A stretch of DNA of 64,000 nt from MedAcidi-G1 sp000817085 (GTDB lineage Bacteria > Actinomycetota > Acidimicrobiia > Acidimicrobiales > MedAcidi-G1): positions 186,001 to 250,000 of the forward strand of contig JBJLAO010000004.1 in NCBI GenBank assembly GCA_045568635.1, written 5' to 3'. Shown one piece after another: positions 45,679 to 54,663 of the stretch (position 1 is the first letter of the stretch; every line of letters begins with the position of its first letter). A model generated the notes under the pieces. That model was not told the DNA's origin, searched no databases, and saw only the letters and a program-made list of their open reading frames with translations. The position numbers were made by a program, and so were the translations under genes.

Positions 45679-45711
45679 CTAGATAATAATTACAAATCGT
45701 GCCTTACCCAT
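45679..45711 (-). CDS. Leader peptide of the ilvE-cimA operon (MGKARFVIII)
   Basis: This 10-codon ORF reads Met-Gly-Lys-Ala-Arg-Phe-Val-Ile-Ile-Ile-stop. The last four sense codons are for Val and Ile, end products of the enzymes downstream, and the ORF is followed immediately by two hairpins and a U-run. This matches a ribosome-mediated attenuator: when charged tRNA-Ile is scarce the ribosome stalls at the Ile codons and the terminator is not formed. There is no Shine-Dalgarno. A TAGACT element (45718-45723) lies six bases upstream, so leaderless translation is possible. Confidence 0.75.
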   Translation of the reverse strand: MGKARFVIII

Positions 45712-45767
45712 CAAATAAGTCTATCAGCAGCATGTATGCAGATTCCAAACGTTTTGACCAACCATTC

Positions 45768-45773
45768 TATAAT
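45768..45773 (+). promoter_or_regulatory. Candidate -10 box for greA
   Basis: A perfect TATAAT on the plus strand, 47 bases before the greA ATG. A TTGACC at 45754-45759 is only 8 bases upstream, too close to be its -35 box, so recognition would rely on the -10. On the other strand the same site reads TATTAT and could serve the ilvE leader. Confidence 0.4.
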
Positions 45774-45819
45774 AAGAGGTTTTCTGTTTGTCTATTTTCT
45801 CAGGCAGTTACGCTTCCTT

Positions 45820-46293
45820 ATGGGAAAAATTCAGCAATTATCATCAGAAGCCCATAAACGCCTGCTTGAAGAGCATGAAGACTTGACGACAAGGGGGCGG
45901 ATAGACATAGCAAAAAAAATTGAAACAGCGCGTGAACTAGGAGATCTATCTGAGAATGGGGATTATCAAGCAGCGAAAGAAGAGCAAGGCAAGATGGAAA
46001 CTCGTATTGCTCAACTATCTTCAATTCTCGAAAATGCTGAAATAGTCTCCATGGGTGGAGATGGAGATGGCAAAGTTTCTTTAGGTGTGATCGTTTCACT
46101 TCTATACCAAGGTGACTCCGAACCTGAAAAAATGTTAGTTGGTTCAATAGAAGAGCAAAGAGAAGGTGTAGAAGTTTTATCCCCTGATTCTCCACTAGGT
46201 GAAGCTCTTATGGGTGCTTCAGTAGGTGACGATGTCACTTTCGAGGCACCTAACGGTGATTTAACCGTAAAAGTTGTTGAAATAGAAAAATAA
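45820..46293 (+). CDS. greA: Transcription elongation factor GreA
   Basis: GreA rescues backtracked RNA polymerase by stimulating cleavage of the nascent RNA. The 157-residue protein has the N-terminal coiled coil (about 10-75) with the acidic tip LGDLSENGDYQAAKEEQG, whose Asp and Glu are needed for cleavage, and a C-terminal FKBP-like domain (SPLGEALMGASVGDDV). The ATG at 45820 gives the family length; the longer frame upstream runs through the ilvE leader and is not coding. It is divergent from the ilvE operon. Confidence 0.94.
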   Translation: MGKIQQLSSEAHKRLLEEHEDLTTRGRIDIAKKIETARELGDLSENGDYQAAKEEQGKMETRIAQLSSILENAEIVSMGGDGDGKVSLGVIVSLLYQGDSEPEKMLVGSIEEQREGVEVLSPDSPLGEALMGASVGDDVTFEAPNGDLTVKVVEIEK

Positions 46294-46307
46294 ATTTAGG
46301 AAAACTC

Positions 46308-47219
46308 TTGAAAACAATCGCAATCGCTGGAGCTTCTGGAACTATCGGTAGAGCTCTAGAAAAATTTTTAACTGAAAAAGGTGACTCTGTTAAGCGATTA
46401 GTGCGACGCAGTGAAATTGACAATTCAGAAATTTTCTGGGATCCCAACAACGACGATTTAGATCCAAGCCGCCTTATCGGAGTCGATGCAGTTGTAAATT
46501 TGGCCGGTGCAGGCATAGGCGACAAAAGATGGTCGCAGAAAAGAATGGATCAAATAATTAATAGTCGGGTTAAAAGCACCAAACTAATCAGTGAAACGAT
46601 TTCTGAACTGAAATCCGAAAACGGCCCGAATGTTTTAGTTAATGCATCTGCTATCGGCTATTACGGTAATTCAGGGTCTACTCATGTAACGGAAGAAGCT
46701 GAACAAGGAGAAGGTTTTCTTGCTCATGTTTGTTCAAATTGGGAAAAGTCGACACAAGAGGCTGAAAAAGCCGGTATTCGTGTTGTCCATGCTAGAACCG
46801 GAGTTGTTTTAAGCTCTTCTGGGGGTCTACTAAAAAAACTTTTGCCTTTATTTAAACTTGGATTAGGCGGTCAGATAGGTTCAGGTAAACAAATGATGAG
46901 CTGGATTTCTCTAAGAGATGAAATCTCTGCAATTAATTGGATGATAGAAAAAGAAATAGAGGGAGCTGTTAATTTAGTTTCGCCGGAGCCTGCATCCAAT
47001 TTAGAGTTCACTAAAACTCTCGGTGCTCTTCTTAAAAGGCCAACAATTCTAAAAGTTCCAAACTCAGCATTAAATCTTCTTTATGGCCGACAGCTGGTAG
47101 AGGAAATCATGCTCTCTAGCCAATTTGTGGTTCCAAAAAAACTTCAGGATACTACTTTCTCTTTTCGTGATGCTTCGTTAGAAGAAGCTTTATTGCATCA
47201 GATCAGCTCTAAAAGCTAA
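46308..47219 (+). CDS. TIGR01777-family NAD(P)-dependent epimerase-like protein
   Basis: This 303-residue short-chain dehydrogenase/epimerase fold has the Rossmann motif GASGTIG (about 7-13), NLAGAGIGDKRW (about 64-75), the catalytic-type Tyr in SAIGYYGN, and a C-terminal DUF1731-like segment (about 255-300). Proteins of this family are often called cell-division inhibitor SulA-like, but no such role is established. The TTG start has AGGA seven bases upstream. It starts 14 bases after greA. Confidence 0.85.
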   Translation: MKTIAIAGASGTIGRALEKFLTEKGDSVKRLVRRSEIDNSEIFWDPNNDDLDPSRLIGVDAVVNLAGAGIGDKRWSQKRMDQIINSRVKSTKLISETISELKSENGPNVLVNASAIGYYGNSGSTHVTEEAEQGEGFLAHVCSNWEKSTQEAEKAGIRVVHARTGVVLSSSGGLLKKLLPLFKLGLGGQIGSGKQMMSWISLRDEISAINWMIEKEIEGAVNLVSPEPASNLEFTKTLGALLKRPTILKVPNSALNLLYGRQLVEEIMLSSQFVVPKKLQDTTFSFRDASLEEALLHQISSKS

Positions 47220-48694
47220 CTTACTGGGAACCTTTGACATCCTTCACCAGCCCACATCTCTAATATTTTTCCCTGATCATTCGTATTGCTAGTCAAGCCA
47301 TTTATAAGCATTCCTAAACCAAAGGGATCTATTTGGAACTTCCCCGCTGGATCATTAGTTCCGGGAAATACTTCTTCAAGTAATATTTGACTTTCAGAAA
47401 TTTTATTAAGTTCTAAAATACTTGACCCTAAACCAATTCTGCCGAGGGTCCATAGGTTTGTTTCACTGGCGTTTTTACCTGAAACAAACCATTGTGTAAA
47501 AATTGGACCCATATCATAGGATTCAAAAACTACTTCTAGGTCATCGAATTTGAAAACCTGTAGATCAGTTGAACCACAGCTTTCATCGCCATCCGTAATA
47601 TTTTCTCTATCGGGTTGACCAAGAAAACTTATCAAAGAACTCATTACTGCTTCTTGAGGTGAATCGAAGGGCAAAAGAAGTTGCTCTGCTGTTCCTGCTA
47701 ATAGAAGTAATCCGTTTTCAGCTAAAGTTACTGCGCCCAACTCGGGGCTTTCAGCCTCAATTACTTGTTCGCTTTCAGTGACGACAGGAACGCTCACAAC
47801 AGGAACACTCACAACAGGAACACTCACAACAGGAACACTCACAACAGGAACACTCACAACAGGAACACTCACAACAGGAACACTCACAACAGGAACACTC
47901 ACAACAGGAACACTCACAACAGGAACACTCACAACAGGAACACTCACAACAGGAACACTCACAACAGGAACAATTGCATTTTCTAATTCTTTTTTAGAAG
48001 ATTCCTGTGAGTCAGAAAAAACAAAATAATAGACAGATATTGACCCTGCACAAAGAATGAGGAATGCCACAAACCATGACAGACTGACACTTTTCTTTTT
48101 GCCTCTATCTACTTGCAAATCAAAAACAGAACGATCTCCAAGAGAAATTACAGACGGAGCAGATGGAGAGACAGGGGGTTTCTTGACAACTTTTTCCGTG
48201 GCGCCCAAATCTTCCCTGGTGACTATAGGTAATGAGCCTGTAAGAGAATCACCATGCCTAATCCAAAACAAACCTCCTATAGCTGGTGCGTAGTCCGCGC
48301 TAATTCCTTTCGGGCCGTAAGACGCTAACGCTGCTAATGAGCGCTTCTCCTTGATCACCGTCATATTTCTTATTTGCGCTCGTTGAGCGGCTGCAAAATA
48401 AACATCTGGACTAGAGATATCTTCACTTACAACTAATAAAACTTCGTCTGGATAAATATCAACAACTCGAATACAACGTGTAATGATTTTGGAAAATAAA
48501 TTAGCCATAAATAACTCTGTATGGGTTAAATCTTCCTTCGATAACTTAGTCTCTGAATCGTATGGATCTACAGCGTCAGCGATAGATAATCCTGCCTCAG
48601 ATTCGCCAAGAGCTAAAAGGTCGATTTGATCATCAACATCTACAGCAGCAAAAGCCGAATCTTTTCCCAGATATATGGTTAATGCAGTTTTCAT
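47216..48694 (-). CDS. Membrane protein with VPVVS repeats, unknown function
   Basis: This 492-residue protein has a cytoplasmic N-terminal part (about 1-200). The stretch EVLLVVSEDISSPDVYFAA and the IYLGKDSAFAAV start resemble half of an Hsp70/actin-like ATPase, though no full nucleotide site is present. A membrane helix follows (about 206-226, SWFVAFLILCAGSISVYYF), then a stalk of 13 VPVVS-type units (about 242-306) and an extracytoplasmic C-terminal domain with three Cys. It ends four bases inside the epimerase gene. I do not recognise the family. Confidence 0.65.
   Translation of the reverse strand: MKTALTIYLGKDSAFAAVDVDDQIDLLALGESEAGLSIADAVDPYDSETKLSKEDLTHTELFMANLFSKIITRCIRVVDIYPDEVLLVVSEDISSPDVYFAAAQRAQIRNMTVIKEKRSLAALASYGPKGISADYAPAIGGLFWIRHGDSLTGSLPIVTREDLGATEKVVKKPPVSPSAPSVISLGDRSVFDLQVDRGKKKSVSLSWFVAFLILCAGSISVYYFVFSDSQESSKKELENAIVPVVSVPVVSVPVVSVPVVSVPVVSVPVVSVPVVSVPVVSVPVVSVPVVSVPVVSVPVVSVPVVTESEQVIEAESPELGAVTLAENGLLLLAGTAEQLLLPFDSPQEAVMSSLISFLGQPDRENITDGDESCGSTDLQVFKFDDLEVVFESYDMGPIFTQWFVSGKNASETNLWTLGRIGLGSSILELNKISESQILLEEVFPGTNDPAGKFQIDPFGLGMLINGLTSNTNDQGKILEMWAGEGCQRFPVS
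47784..47972 (-). repeat. 15-bp tandem minisatellite, 13 units
   Basis: The unit ACAGGAACACTCACA repeats 13 times with one change near the left end (a C to G in the first copy). On the minus strand it encodes VPVVS, a beta-prone stalk just outside the membrane. The period is a multiple of three, so copy-number change keeps the frame. Confidence 0.95.
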
Positions 48695-48855
48695 ACACTC
48701 TCGCGATTTATATTTCTTGAATGTTTTTTTATCTTTTTAAAAATAGACAATATATGAAAGACAATACCTATTTTCCTTTAAGTCTCCTTAAGAGAACGAT
48801 TATGTCACTTCGTTTGCGAAGTTCTAAGATTAAGGAATTAATAATTTAGGAAAAT

Positions 48856-49662
48856 GTGAAAACAAACCTTATCAGTGGACATCTTGGGGCGGAAATTACT
48901 GATATTAATCTTGCTGAACCGACCCCTCCACAAATTGACTACATAAATCAAGCTTGGCTTGACCACAAAGTTCTTGTCTTTCGAAATCAGAACATTACAA
49001 GAGAACAGCACATCGAATTTGGAAAAAACTTCGGTAATTTGGAAATTCACCCGTTTGCGCCTAGTCCAGATGGCCATCCAGAAGTTGTTGAAATAGTATC
49101 CAACGAAAAAGTGCAGTACGCAGCTTCAAATTGGCACTCGGATGTGACCTGGCGTCAAGAGCCCTCGATGGGGTCGATACTTCGTGGCCGTGTTATACCC
49201 GCTGTTGGTGGAGACACATCATTTGCAAATACTGCTGAAGCCTATAATCGTCTAGAGCCGGATGTGAAAAATCGCGTTGACTCTCTTTATGCAATACATG
49301 ACTTCACTCGAACATTTGGGCATAGAATGAATCTAGAAGAACGGAAAAAGAAACAAGAAGAATTTCCCTCAGCTCGACATCCGGTAATCCGAACACATCC
49401 TGTAACAGGTGAGAGAGGTATTTACACAAACCGACCATTCGTATCTCATATAGAAGGAGTCGACAAGAAAGAAAGCCAGCATTTACTCAACGTTCTTGAG
49501 CGGGCAATACTTGACCCCTCAATACAATGTCGAATCAAGTGGGAGGTTGACACAATCGTGATGTGGGACAACAGAATCGTGCAACATCATGCATCGAATG
49601 ATTTCTATCCACAAACAAGACACGTTGAACGGGTGACGATAATCGGCGACAGACCACTTTAA
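48856..49662 (+). CDS. TauD/TfdA-family Fe(II)/2-oxoglutarate dioxygenase
   Basis: This 268-residue dioxygenase couples 2-oxoglutarate decarboxylation to oxidation of a small acid. The iron ligands are His and Asp in NWHSDVTW (about 94-101) and the distal His in QHHASNDF (about 246). The Arg of RHVERV binds 2-oxoglutarate. Family substrates include taurine and aryloxy-acids; none can be inferred. The GTG start follows TTTAGGAAAAT. A 15-codon ORF (48802-48849) lies in the leader, of unknown meaning. The LysR gene follows and may regulate it. Confidence 0.88.
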   Translation: MKTNLISGHLGAEITDINLAEPTPPQIDYINQAWLDHKVLVFRNQNITREQHIEFGKNFGNLEIHPFAPSPDGHPEVVEIVSNEKVQYAASNWHSDVTWRQEPSMGSILRGRVIPAVGGDTSFANTAEAYNRLEPDVKNRVDSLYAIHDFTRTFGHRMNLEERKKKQEEFPSARHPVIRTHPVTGERGIYTNRPFVSHIEGVDKKESQHLLNVLERAILDPSIQCRIKWEVDTIVMWDNRIVQHHASNDFYPQTRHVERVTIIGDRPL

Positions 49663-49800
49663 CGTCTCTTCCAAAAACTTTAATAACAAATACCCGGAAT
49701 AAAAAATCTTTGATTACTCTGACATTGTTACCGCGTGAACAACTGGTAAATATAAAAAAATTGCCATAAGTGAAATCTTTATCGCATATCAACAAATCTA

Positions 49801-50730
49801 ATGGCATCCTTAAAAGTGATGGACCTAAGACAATTAAACCACTTAATAGCCGTGGCTGATCACGGAAGTTTCTCTTCCGCCGCACGTTCCCTCCACACAG
49901 TGCAATCAAATGTCTCGAATCATGTTGCAAAACTAGAAAAGGAACTCGGGAAAGTTTTATTAGATCGTCGTACCATGCAACCCACGCCTGAAGGTCTAGC
50001 GGTAATAGACAGAGCTCGTAGAATTAGATCAGAGATAAAAGCAATATCAGATGATCTTCTTTCAATAAACGAAGAAGTTGAAGGTCAGGTTCGAATAGGT
50101 TGCATAGGTGCAGCTACCCGTTGGATAATTGCACCTCTGTTGGAAAAACTGGCTGAAGCCTTTCCTTCTCTTCAGCCGAGAGTCTTCGACGCTGACACGA
50201 ATTCGTTGACTCAAAAAATTATTTCTGGGGATCTTGACCTTGCAATTATCAATACCTCCGCAATGAACGCAAGTTTGGAATCAAAAATATTATTTGAAGA
50301 AGAAAGAATAATCGTCGCTCCAGCAGGTCACCCCATAGCTAAGAACGAATCCATATCAGTTCAAGATCTTTCCGAATACGAAATGATGATGGCAGCACAA
50401 GGAACATTTTTTCGCGACTCGTTAGATGAAGAACTATCATCTGCCGGTGTGGAAATGAAAATTAGCGCAGAAGTCGATGGGTTAAGGCTTCTAGCTTCTT
50501 TAGCTTTCCAAGGTCACGCTCCTGCTATTCTTCCCGCTAGTGCGGCTTCTGGGTATCCCGATAACAACTGGGTTCTAATAAGGATTACTGGGCTCCTTAA
50601 AAGACCAGTAACACTAATAAGAAACAAAAGAATGACCCCGTCTCTACCTTCAAGGGCAACCAATGAGGTTATACATGAAGTGGTAAAAGAGATTGGTCCC
50701 AAGCAGCCAGGCATCGAGGTGTGCATCTAA
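49801..50730 (+). CDS. LysR-family transcriptional regulator
   Basis: This 309-residue regulator has an N-terminal winged helix (about 7-70) with LRQLNHLIAVADHGSFSSAA and QSNVSNHVAKLEKELG, and a periplasmic-binding-like effector domain (about 95-300). ATG 49819 is an alternative start (MDLRQL), close to the usual family start. It ends 3 bases before the carboxyltransferase start, so the two genes are probably in one transcript. The TauD-like gene upstream, on the same strand, may also be a target. The effector is unknown. Confidence 0.88.
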   Translation: MASLKVMDLRQLNHLIAVADHGSFSSAARSLHTVQSNVSNHVAKLEKELGKVLLDRRTMQPTPEGLAVIDRARRIRSEIKAISDDLLSINEEVEGQVRIGCIGAATRWIIAPLLEKLAEAFPSLQPRVFDADTNSLTQKIISGDLDLAIINTSAMNASLESKILFEEERIIVAPAGHPIAKNESISVQDLSEYEMMMAAQGTFFRDSLDEELSSAGVEMKISAEVDGLRLLASLAFQGHAPAILPASAASGYPDNNWVLIRITGLLKRPVTLIRNKRMTPSLPSRATNEVIHEVVKEIGPKQPGIEVCI

Positions 50731-50732
50731 AT

Positions 50733-52088
50733 ATGGACAGCGAATCCAAGCACTTCGTAAAAATTAGAGGTAAAACAGCAGGTTCTGTAACTTCAAATGT
50801 GCTCTCTCTGGCAGGTCGAAACGTAATGCAGGTAGAAATTGGAACTGAAGAAAATAAATCAATAAAACCAATCGACGGTGAAAACTTTGCGAATGCCGCA
50901 AAAATAGCTCACGAACAAGGCATGCCTCTTGTTTGTTTCGTGGAGTCATCCGGAGCTGACATTCTGGAAGGTGTCGCAGCGGTGCACAGTTGGGGTACGG
51001 CAGCTAAAGAACTCGTAAGGTGCTCAGGTAAAGTACCGGTTATTTTTTGTGTTACTGGAGCTACAGTCTCTGGACCAGCCCTGCTTCTAGGCCTTGCTGA
51101 CTTCGTAATCATGATTGAGGATAGTTATGCCTTTGTAAGTGGCCCGCAGATGGCTGAATTGTTTACTGGCGAAACCACTAACAGTGAAGATCTAGGAGGA
51201 GCTTCTTTGCATGATCGAACTACCGGTGTTTCCCATTTTATAGTCAGTGATCTTGACGAAGGTAAAGAACTTATCCGAGAGTTACTGTCTTTTTTACCTG
51301 ATAATGCATATGAAATTCCTCGAGGCTGGGACAGCAATGACGCCCCCGATCGCTCCACTCCCGAAGCAGGTGACATTCTTCCTAGTTCAATATCAGACAG
51401 TTACGACGTTCGCGATGTGATCAATTGTGTAGTTGATGACAATTACATTCTTGAATCTCGTAAAAATTGGGCTCCTAATATTATTACTGCATTTGCTTCC
51501 ATAGGGGGGAGACCAATCGGAGTAGTCGCAAACCAGCCTCAGTCAATGGCGGGAACTTTAGACATACCTGCCTCACAAAAAGGAGCAAGATTTGTTTCAT
51601 TCTGTGATTCTTTCAATTTGCCATTGGTGACTTTTGTCGACACTTCTGGGTTCTATCCGGGAAAGGACCTTGAATGGAGAGGGATGATCAGATATGGAGC
51701 GCAAATGGCTTTTGCATATGCAAGATCAACTGTTCCGAGAGTTTGCCTAATTCTCAGAAAATCCTATGGAGGTGCATACATAGTTATGGATTCGCGTTAC
51801 ATGGGAAATGATCTTATGTTGGCATGGCCATCAGCTGAAATAGCAGTTATGGGGGCGAAAGGAGCAGTCGAGATCCTGCACCGTGATGCTGGCGATGAAG
51901 AAAAACTTTCTCTTGAGAGTCACTATGAAGAGAAACTGCTTAATCCATTTGTTGCTGCAGAGAGAGGTTCAGTTGACCGAATAATAGAACCGTCTGAAAC
52001 GAGATCCGAAATTGCTTCAGCTTTAGCGCTCTTATCCGAGAAGAAAGAGCGACTGCCGAAACGCAAGCATGACAATATCCCTCTGTAA
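50733..52088 (+). CDS. Acyl-CoA carboxylase carboxyltransferase (beta) subunit
   Basis: This 451-residue crotonase-fold carboxyltransferase moves CO2 from biotin to an acyl-CoA. The N-terminal half has FVESSGADILEGVAA and VTGATVSGPALLLGLADF. The C-terminal half has TFVDTSGFYPGKDLEWRG, the RKSYGGAYIVMDSRYMG oxyanion stretch and WPSAEIAVMGAKGAVEIL. It is shorter than usual (about 520) because most of the standard N-terminal 60-70 residues are missing. ATG 50733 is chosen over an overlapping GTG at 50721. No biotin carboxylase or BCCP is adjacent. Confidence 0.85.
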   Translation: MDSESKHFVKIRGKTAGSVTSNVLSLAGRNVMQVEIGTEENKSIKPIDGENFANAAKIAHEQGMPLVCFVESSGADILEGVAAVHSWGTAAKELVRCSGKVPVIFCVTGATVSGPALLLGLADFVIMIEDSYAFVSGPQMAELFTGETTNSEDLGGASLHDRTTGVSHFIVSDLDEGKELIRELLSFLPDNAYEIPRGWDSNDAPDRSTPEAGDILPSSISDSYDVRDVINCVVDDNYILESRKNWAPNIITAFASIGGRPIGVVANQPQSMAGTLDIPASQKGARFVSFCDSFNLPLVTFVDTSGFYPGKDLEWRGMIRYGAQMAFAYARSTVPRVCLILRKSYGGAYIVMDSRYMGNDLMLAWPSAEIAVMGAKGAVEILHRDAGDEEKLSLESHYEEKLLNPFVAAERGSVDRIIEPSETRSEIASALALLSEKKERLPKRKHDNIPL

Positions 52089-52149
52089 ACTCTTCAGGAA
52101 AATTGATTACGTCTGGTAAATTAGAAGTCGACGAAAGGTGAAACTAAAA

Positions 52150-53418
52150 GTGTCCGAGAGTATAAGCATCACAGATAATAGAACCGGAGATTCAATAGAA
52201 ATTCCTATAGATAAAAATGGGGTTGATTCTGGCGAGTGGTCAAAACTACTTCCGGGCATATGGTTTGACGATGCTTCATTTGGAAATACTTCCGGCGCCC
52301 ATAGTGCTGTAACAGAGTTGGATGGCAATGCGGGCTTTCTAAGGTACAGAGGGTACCCAATTGAACAACTTGCTAAAGATTGCTCTTTTCTTGAAGTTGC
52401 ATATCTTCTACTAGACGGTGAACTTCCTACCAGAGAGCAACTCGCATCGTGGGAAGAAGAGATACAAGAAGAATCCACTATTCACGAAAACTTCCATAAG
52501 CGTATTCTCGAAGGGTTTAGAGATGATGCTCATGCAATGGGAGTCTTAGTCTCAACTGTCGCAGCGCTGTCCACTTTCTTCCCGGAGAGTAAAGACGTAG
52601 AAGATCCACTTGTGCGAAGAAAACAAATAGTCAGGTTGATTGCGAAAATGCCCACTCTCGCAGCCAGCGCCTATCGACGAAGTGTAGGAACCCCTTACGT
52701 GCTTCCGGACCCTGATCTCGACTACACAAATAATTTCCTGTCGATGATGTTCAGACCAGGTGATTCTGAACATGAAGTCGATCCTGTTCTGAGACGTGCT
52801 CTGGATCTTTTGTTTGTTCTTCATGCAGATCACAGTCAGAACTGTTCGACAACTGCGGGTCGCGTAGTAGGGAGTTCTCTAGCGGATCCATATTTGACTG
52901 TATCGGCAGCTTGCTCGGCGTTATCTGGCCCACTTCATGGCGGAGCGAATGAAAGTGTTATTCGGATGCTCGAAGAAATAGGTTCATACGATCAAATCGA
53001 TAGCTTTATAAATGCTGTAAAAGCTGGTGAGAGACGTCTTATGGGTTTTGGACACAGGGTTTACAAAAATTATGATCCTCGGGCTCGAATTGTAAAAGAC
53101 ACAGCACATCAAGTTTTTGATGTCGTGGGTAAAAACCCTTTGTTGGATATGGCATTAAAACTCGAAGAAGTGGCGCTTGCTGATGACTATTTCGTGAGTC
53201 GAAAACTTTACCCCAATGTTGATTTTTATTCTGGTCTCACATATCAGGCAATGGGTTTCCCAGTTGAAATGTTTACAGTGCTTTTTGCTATTGGACGAAC
53301 TCCAGGATGGTTAGCCCATTGGGATGAGATGCTGTCGCAGAACTCTCGTATAGCAAGACCTCGTCAAATCTACATCGGGTCGCCTGAAAGAGATGTCCAA
53401 CCTATAGACAAACGGTAA
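52150..53418 (+). CDS. gltA: Citrate synthase
   Basis: Citrate synthase condenses oxaloacetate and acetyl-CoA to enter the TCA cycle. The 422-residue type II enzyme has the active-site stretches HADHSQNCSTTAGR, GPLHGGANESV, MGFGHRVYKNYDPRA (second His) and VDFYSGLTYQAMGFP (Asp). GTG 52150 is preferred, because AAAGGTG is then 9 bases upstream and the family start (MSES..TDNRTG) is kept. A 2-methylcitrate activity cannot be excluded. It ends one base before the convergent acyl-CoA dehydrogenase. Confidence 0.93.
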   Translation: MSESISITDNRTGDSIEIPIDKNGVDSGEWSKLLPGIWFDDASFGNTSGAHSAVTELDGNAGFLRYRGYPIEQLAKDCSFLEVAYLLLDGELPTREQLASWEEEIQEESTIHENFHKRILEGFRDDAHAMGVLVSTVAALSTFFPESKDVEDPLVRRKQIVRLIAKMPTLAASAYRRSVGTPYVLPDPDLDYTNNFLSMMFRPGDSEHEVDPVLRRALDLLFVLHADHSQNCSTTAGRVVGSSLADPYLTVSAACSALSGPLHGGANESVIRMLEEIGSYDQIDSFINAVKAGERRLMGFGHRVYKNYDPRARIVKDTAHQVFDVVGKNPLLDMALKLEEVALADDYFVSRKLYPNVDFYSGLTYQAMGFPVEMFTVLFAIGRTPGWLAHWDEMLSQNSRIARPRQIYIGSPERDVQPIDKR

Positions 53419-54597
53419 TCATTTTACTTTCAGTAAGTCCCTATAAGATCCTTCTTTGTCCACGCGGTGTTCTGTAGGAAGTCCCAGTACACGCTCACCA
53501 AGAATATTTCTCTGCACTTCATCAGTACCTCCACGGATCGACATCGATGGTCCGGTTAAAAATTCGATGTGTTCATGATCGTTTATAAGCATTCCTTCTG
53601 CTCCGAAAAGTTCTTTCGATAAATAAGCGCGAAATTTAAATGCCAGAACACTCCTTAATTTGGCACCAGAACCTGCAGGGCCGGCACTGTTTCCGGCAGA
53701 CGCAGCACGCGAAACGGTCAGCTGATTGACACGATAAAGCACGAATGCTTTCATCGCTTTTTGTCGTGATATGGGGTCATCTAAATAACCCTTAGCTTTC
53801 CAATCTTGCAACCAGCTTGGAAGGCCATTTGACTGATCACCCCCGCCAAATGATCTTCCCCCCAAACTCGACCTTTCTAATGCAAGGGTTTTTACTGCAA
53901 TTTTCCACCCATCTCCTAGCTCACCAATACGATTTCTGTCTTCAACAGCTAAATCAGAGACAAACACTTCACTGAAATGTTTGTCTCCGTTCATTTGTTC
54001 AATAGTTCTAACTTCAATTCCTTCCGACTCCATATCTACGGCAAACATCGTGAGCCCGGAGTGTTTCGTTGTTTCAGGGTCTGTGCGTGCAAGGCACATT
54101 CCCCACTTAGAATACGCTCCTCTCGAAGTCCATACTTTCGAACCGTTTAGAATCCATTCTTCTCCATCTTTTTCTGCACTCATTGCCACATTTGCTAAAT
54201 CGGAGCCAGCGTCAGGTTCTGAGAACATCTGGCACCAAATTTCAGAACCATTTGCAATCGGTAGAAGCCACCTGTTCATCTGGTCATGTGTACCCAGTTC
54301 CATCAAGACGGGACCCACAAGACTCAAACCAACTCCATAGGGGTAAAGGTCCGCACCTTCGAATGAACCTAAAATTCGAGAGATCTGGGAGGCCTCTTCT
54401 GGGGTTGAATCTCTGCCACCGTACTTTTGAGGCCAGGTGGGGAGCATCCAGCCTTCTTTAACGAGAGTTTGTAAATAATTTCTGCCTGTTTCTAAGTCAT
54501 CACTTCCGGCTCCTAAAACTGTAGGCAAAGTTTCAGCACCTAGGCTTGGCAGTATCTCGGAAATAGCTTTATATATTTCTTCATCTTTTAAAGACAC
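53419..54597 (-). CDS. Acyl-CoA dehydrogenase
   Basis: This 392-residue FAD enzyme would oxidise an acyl-CoA to the 2-enoyl-CoA. The substrate loop CQMFSEPDAGSDLAN (about 136-150), NGSKVWTSRGAYS and the C-terminal RGGTDEVQRNILGERVLGLP are family signatures. The catalytic base is probably in the GAEGMLIND / HEHIEFLTG region. Some mycobacterial relatives are heterotetramers (FadE pairs) acting on sterol side chains; only one subunit is present here. It is convergent with citrate synthase. Confidence 0.9.
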   Translation of the reverse strand: MSLKDEEIYKAISEILPSLGAETLPTVLGAGSDDLETGRNYLQTLVKEGWMLPTWPQKYGGRDSTPEEASQISRILGSFEGADLYPYGVGLSLVGPVLMELGTHDQMNRWLLPIANGSEIWCQMFSEPDAGSDLANVAMSAEKDGEEWILNGSKVWTSRGAYSKWGMCLARTDPETTKHSGLTMFAVDMESEGIEVRTIEQMNGDKHFSEVFVSDLAVEDRNRIGELGDGWKIAVKTLALERSSLGGRSFGGGDQSNGLPSWLQDWKAKGYLDDPISRQKAMKAFVLYRVNQLTVSRAASAGNSAGPAGSGAKLRSVLAFKFRAYLSKELFGAEGMLINDHEHIEFLTGPSMSIRGGTDEVQRNILGERVLGLPTEHRVDKEGSYRDLLKVK

Positions 54598-54663
54598 ACA
54601 CTTATTCTGCCTTACAAATCGCCCAGTCCGCTGAAATCATATGATTTGGAGCAGTATGTCTAA

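Noticed and set aside
45553..45819. Longer N-terminus for greA through the ilvE leader
   Set aside because: The conserved GreA start is at 45820, and the upstream part covers the attenuator on the other strand.
47765..48029. Plus-strand ORFs with HNRNT and TTGTL repeats
   Set aside because: They are antisense readings of the 15-bp minisatellite in the minus-strand gene.
48802..48849. 15-codon ORF (MSLRLRSSKIKELII) before the TauD-like gene as a leader peptide
   Set aside because: No run of a relevant amino acid codon and no terminator follows; only a 6-bp hairpin is inside it.
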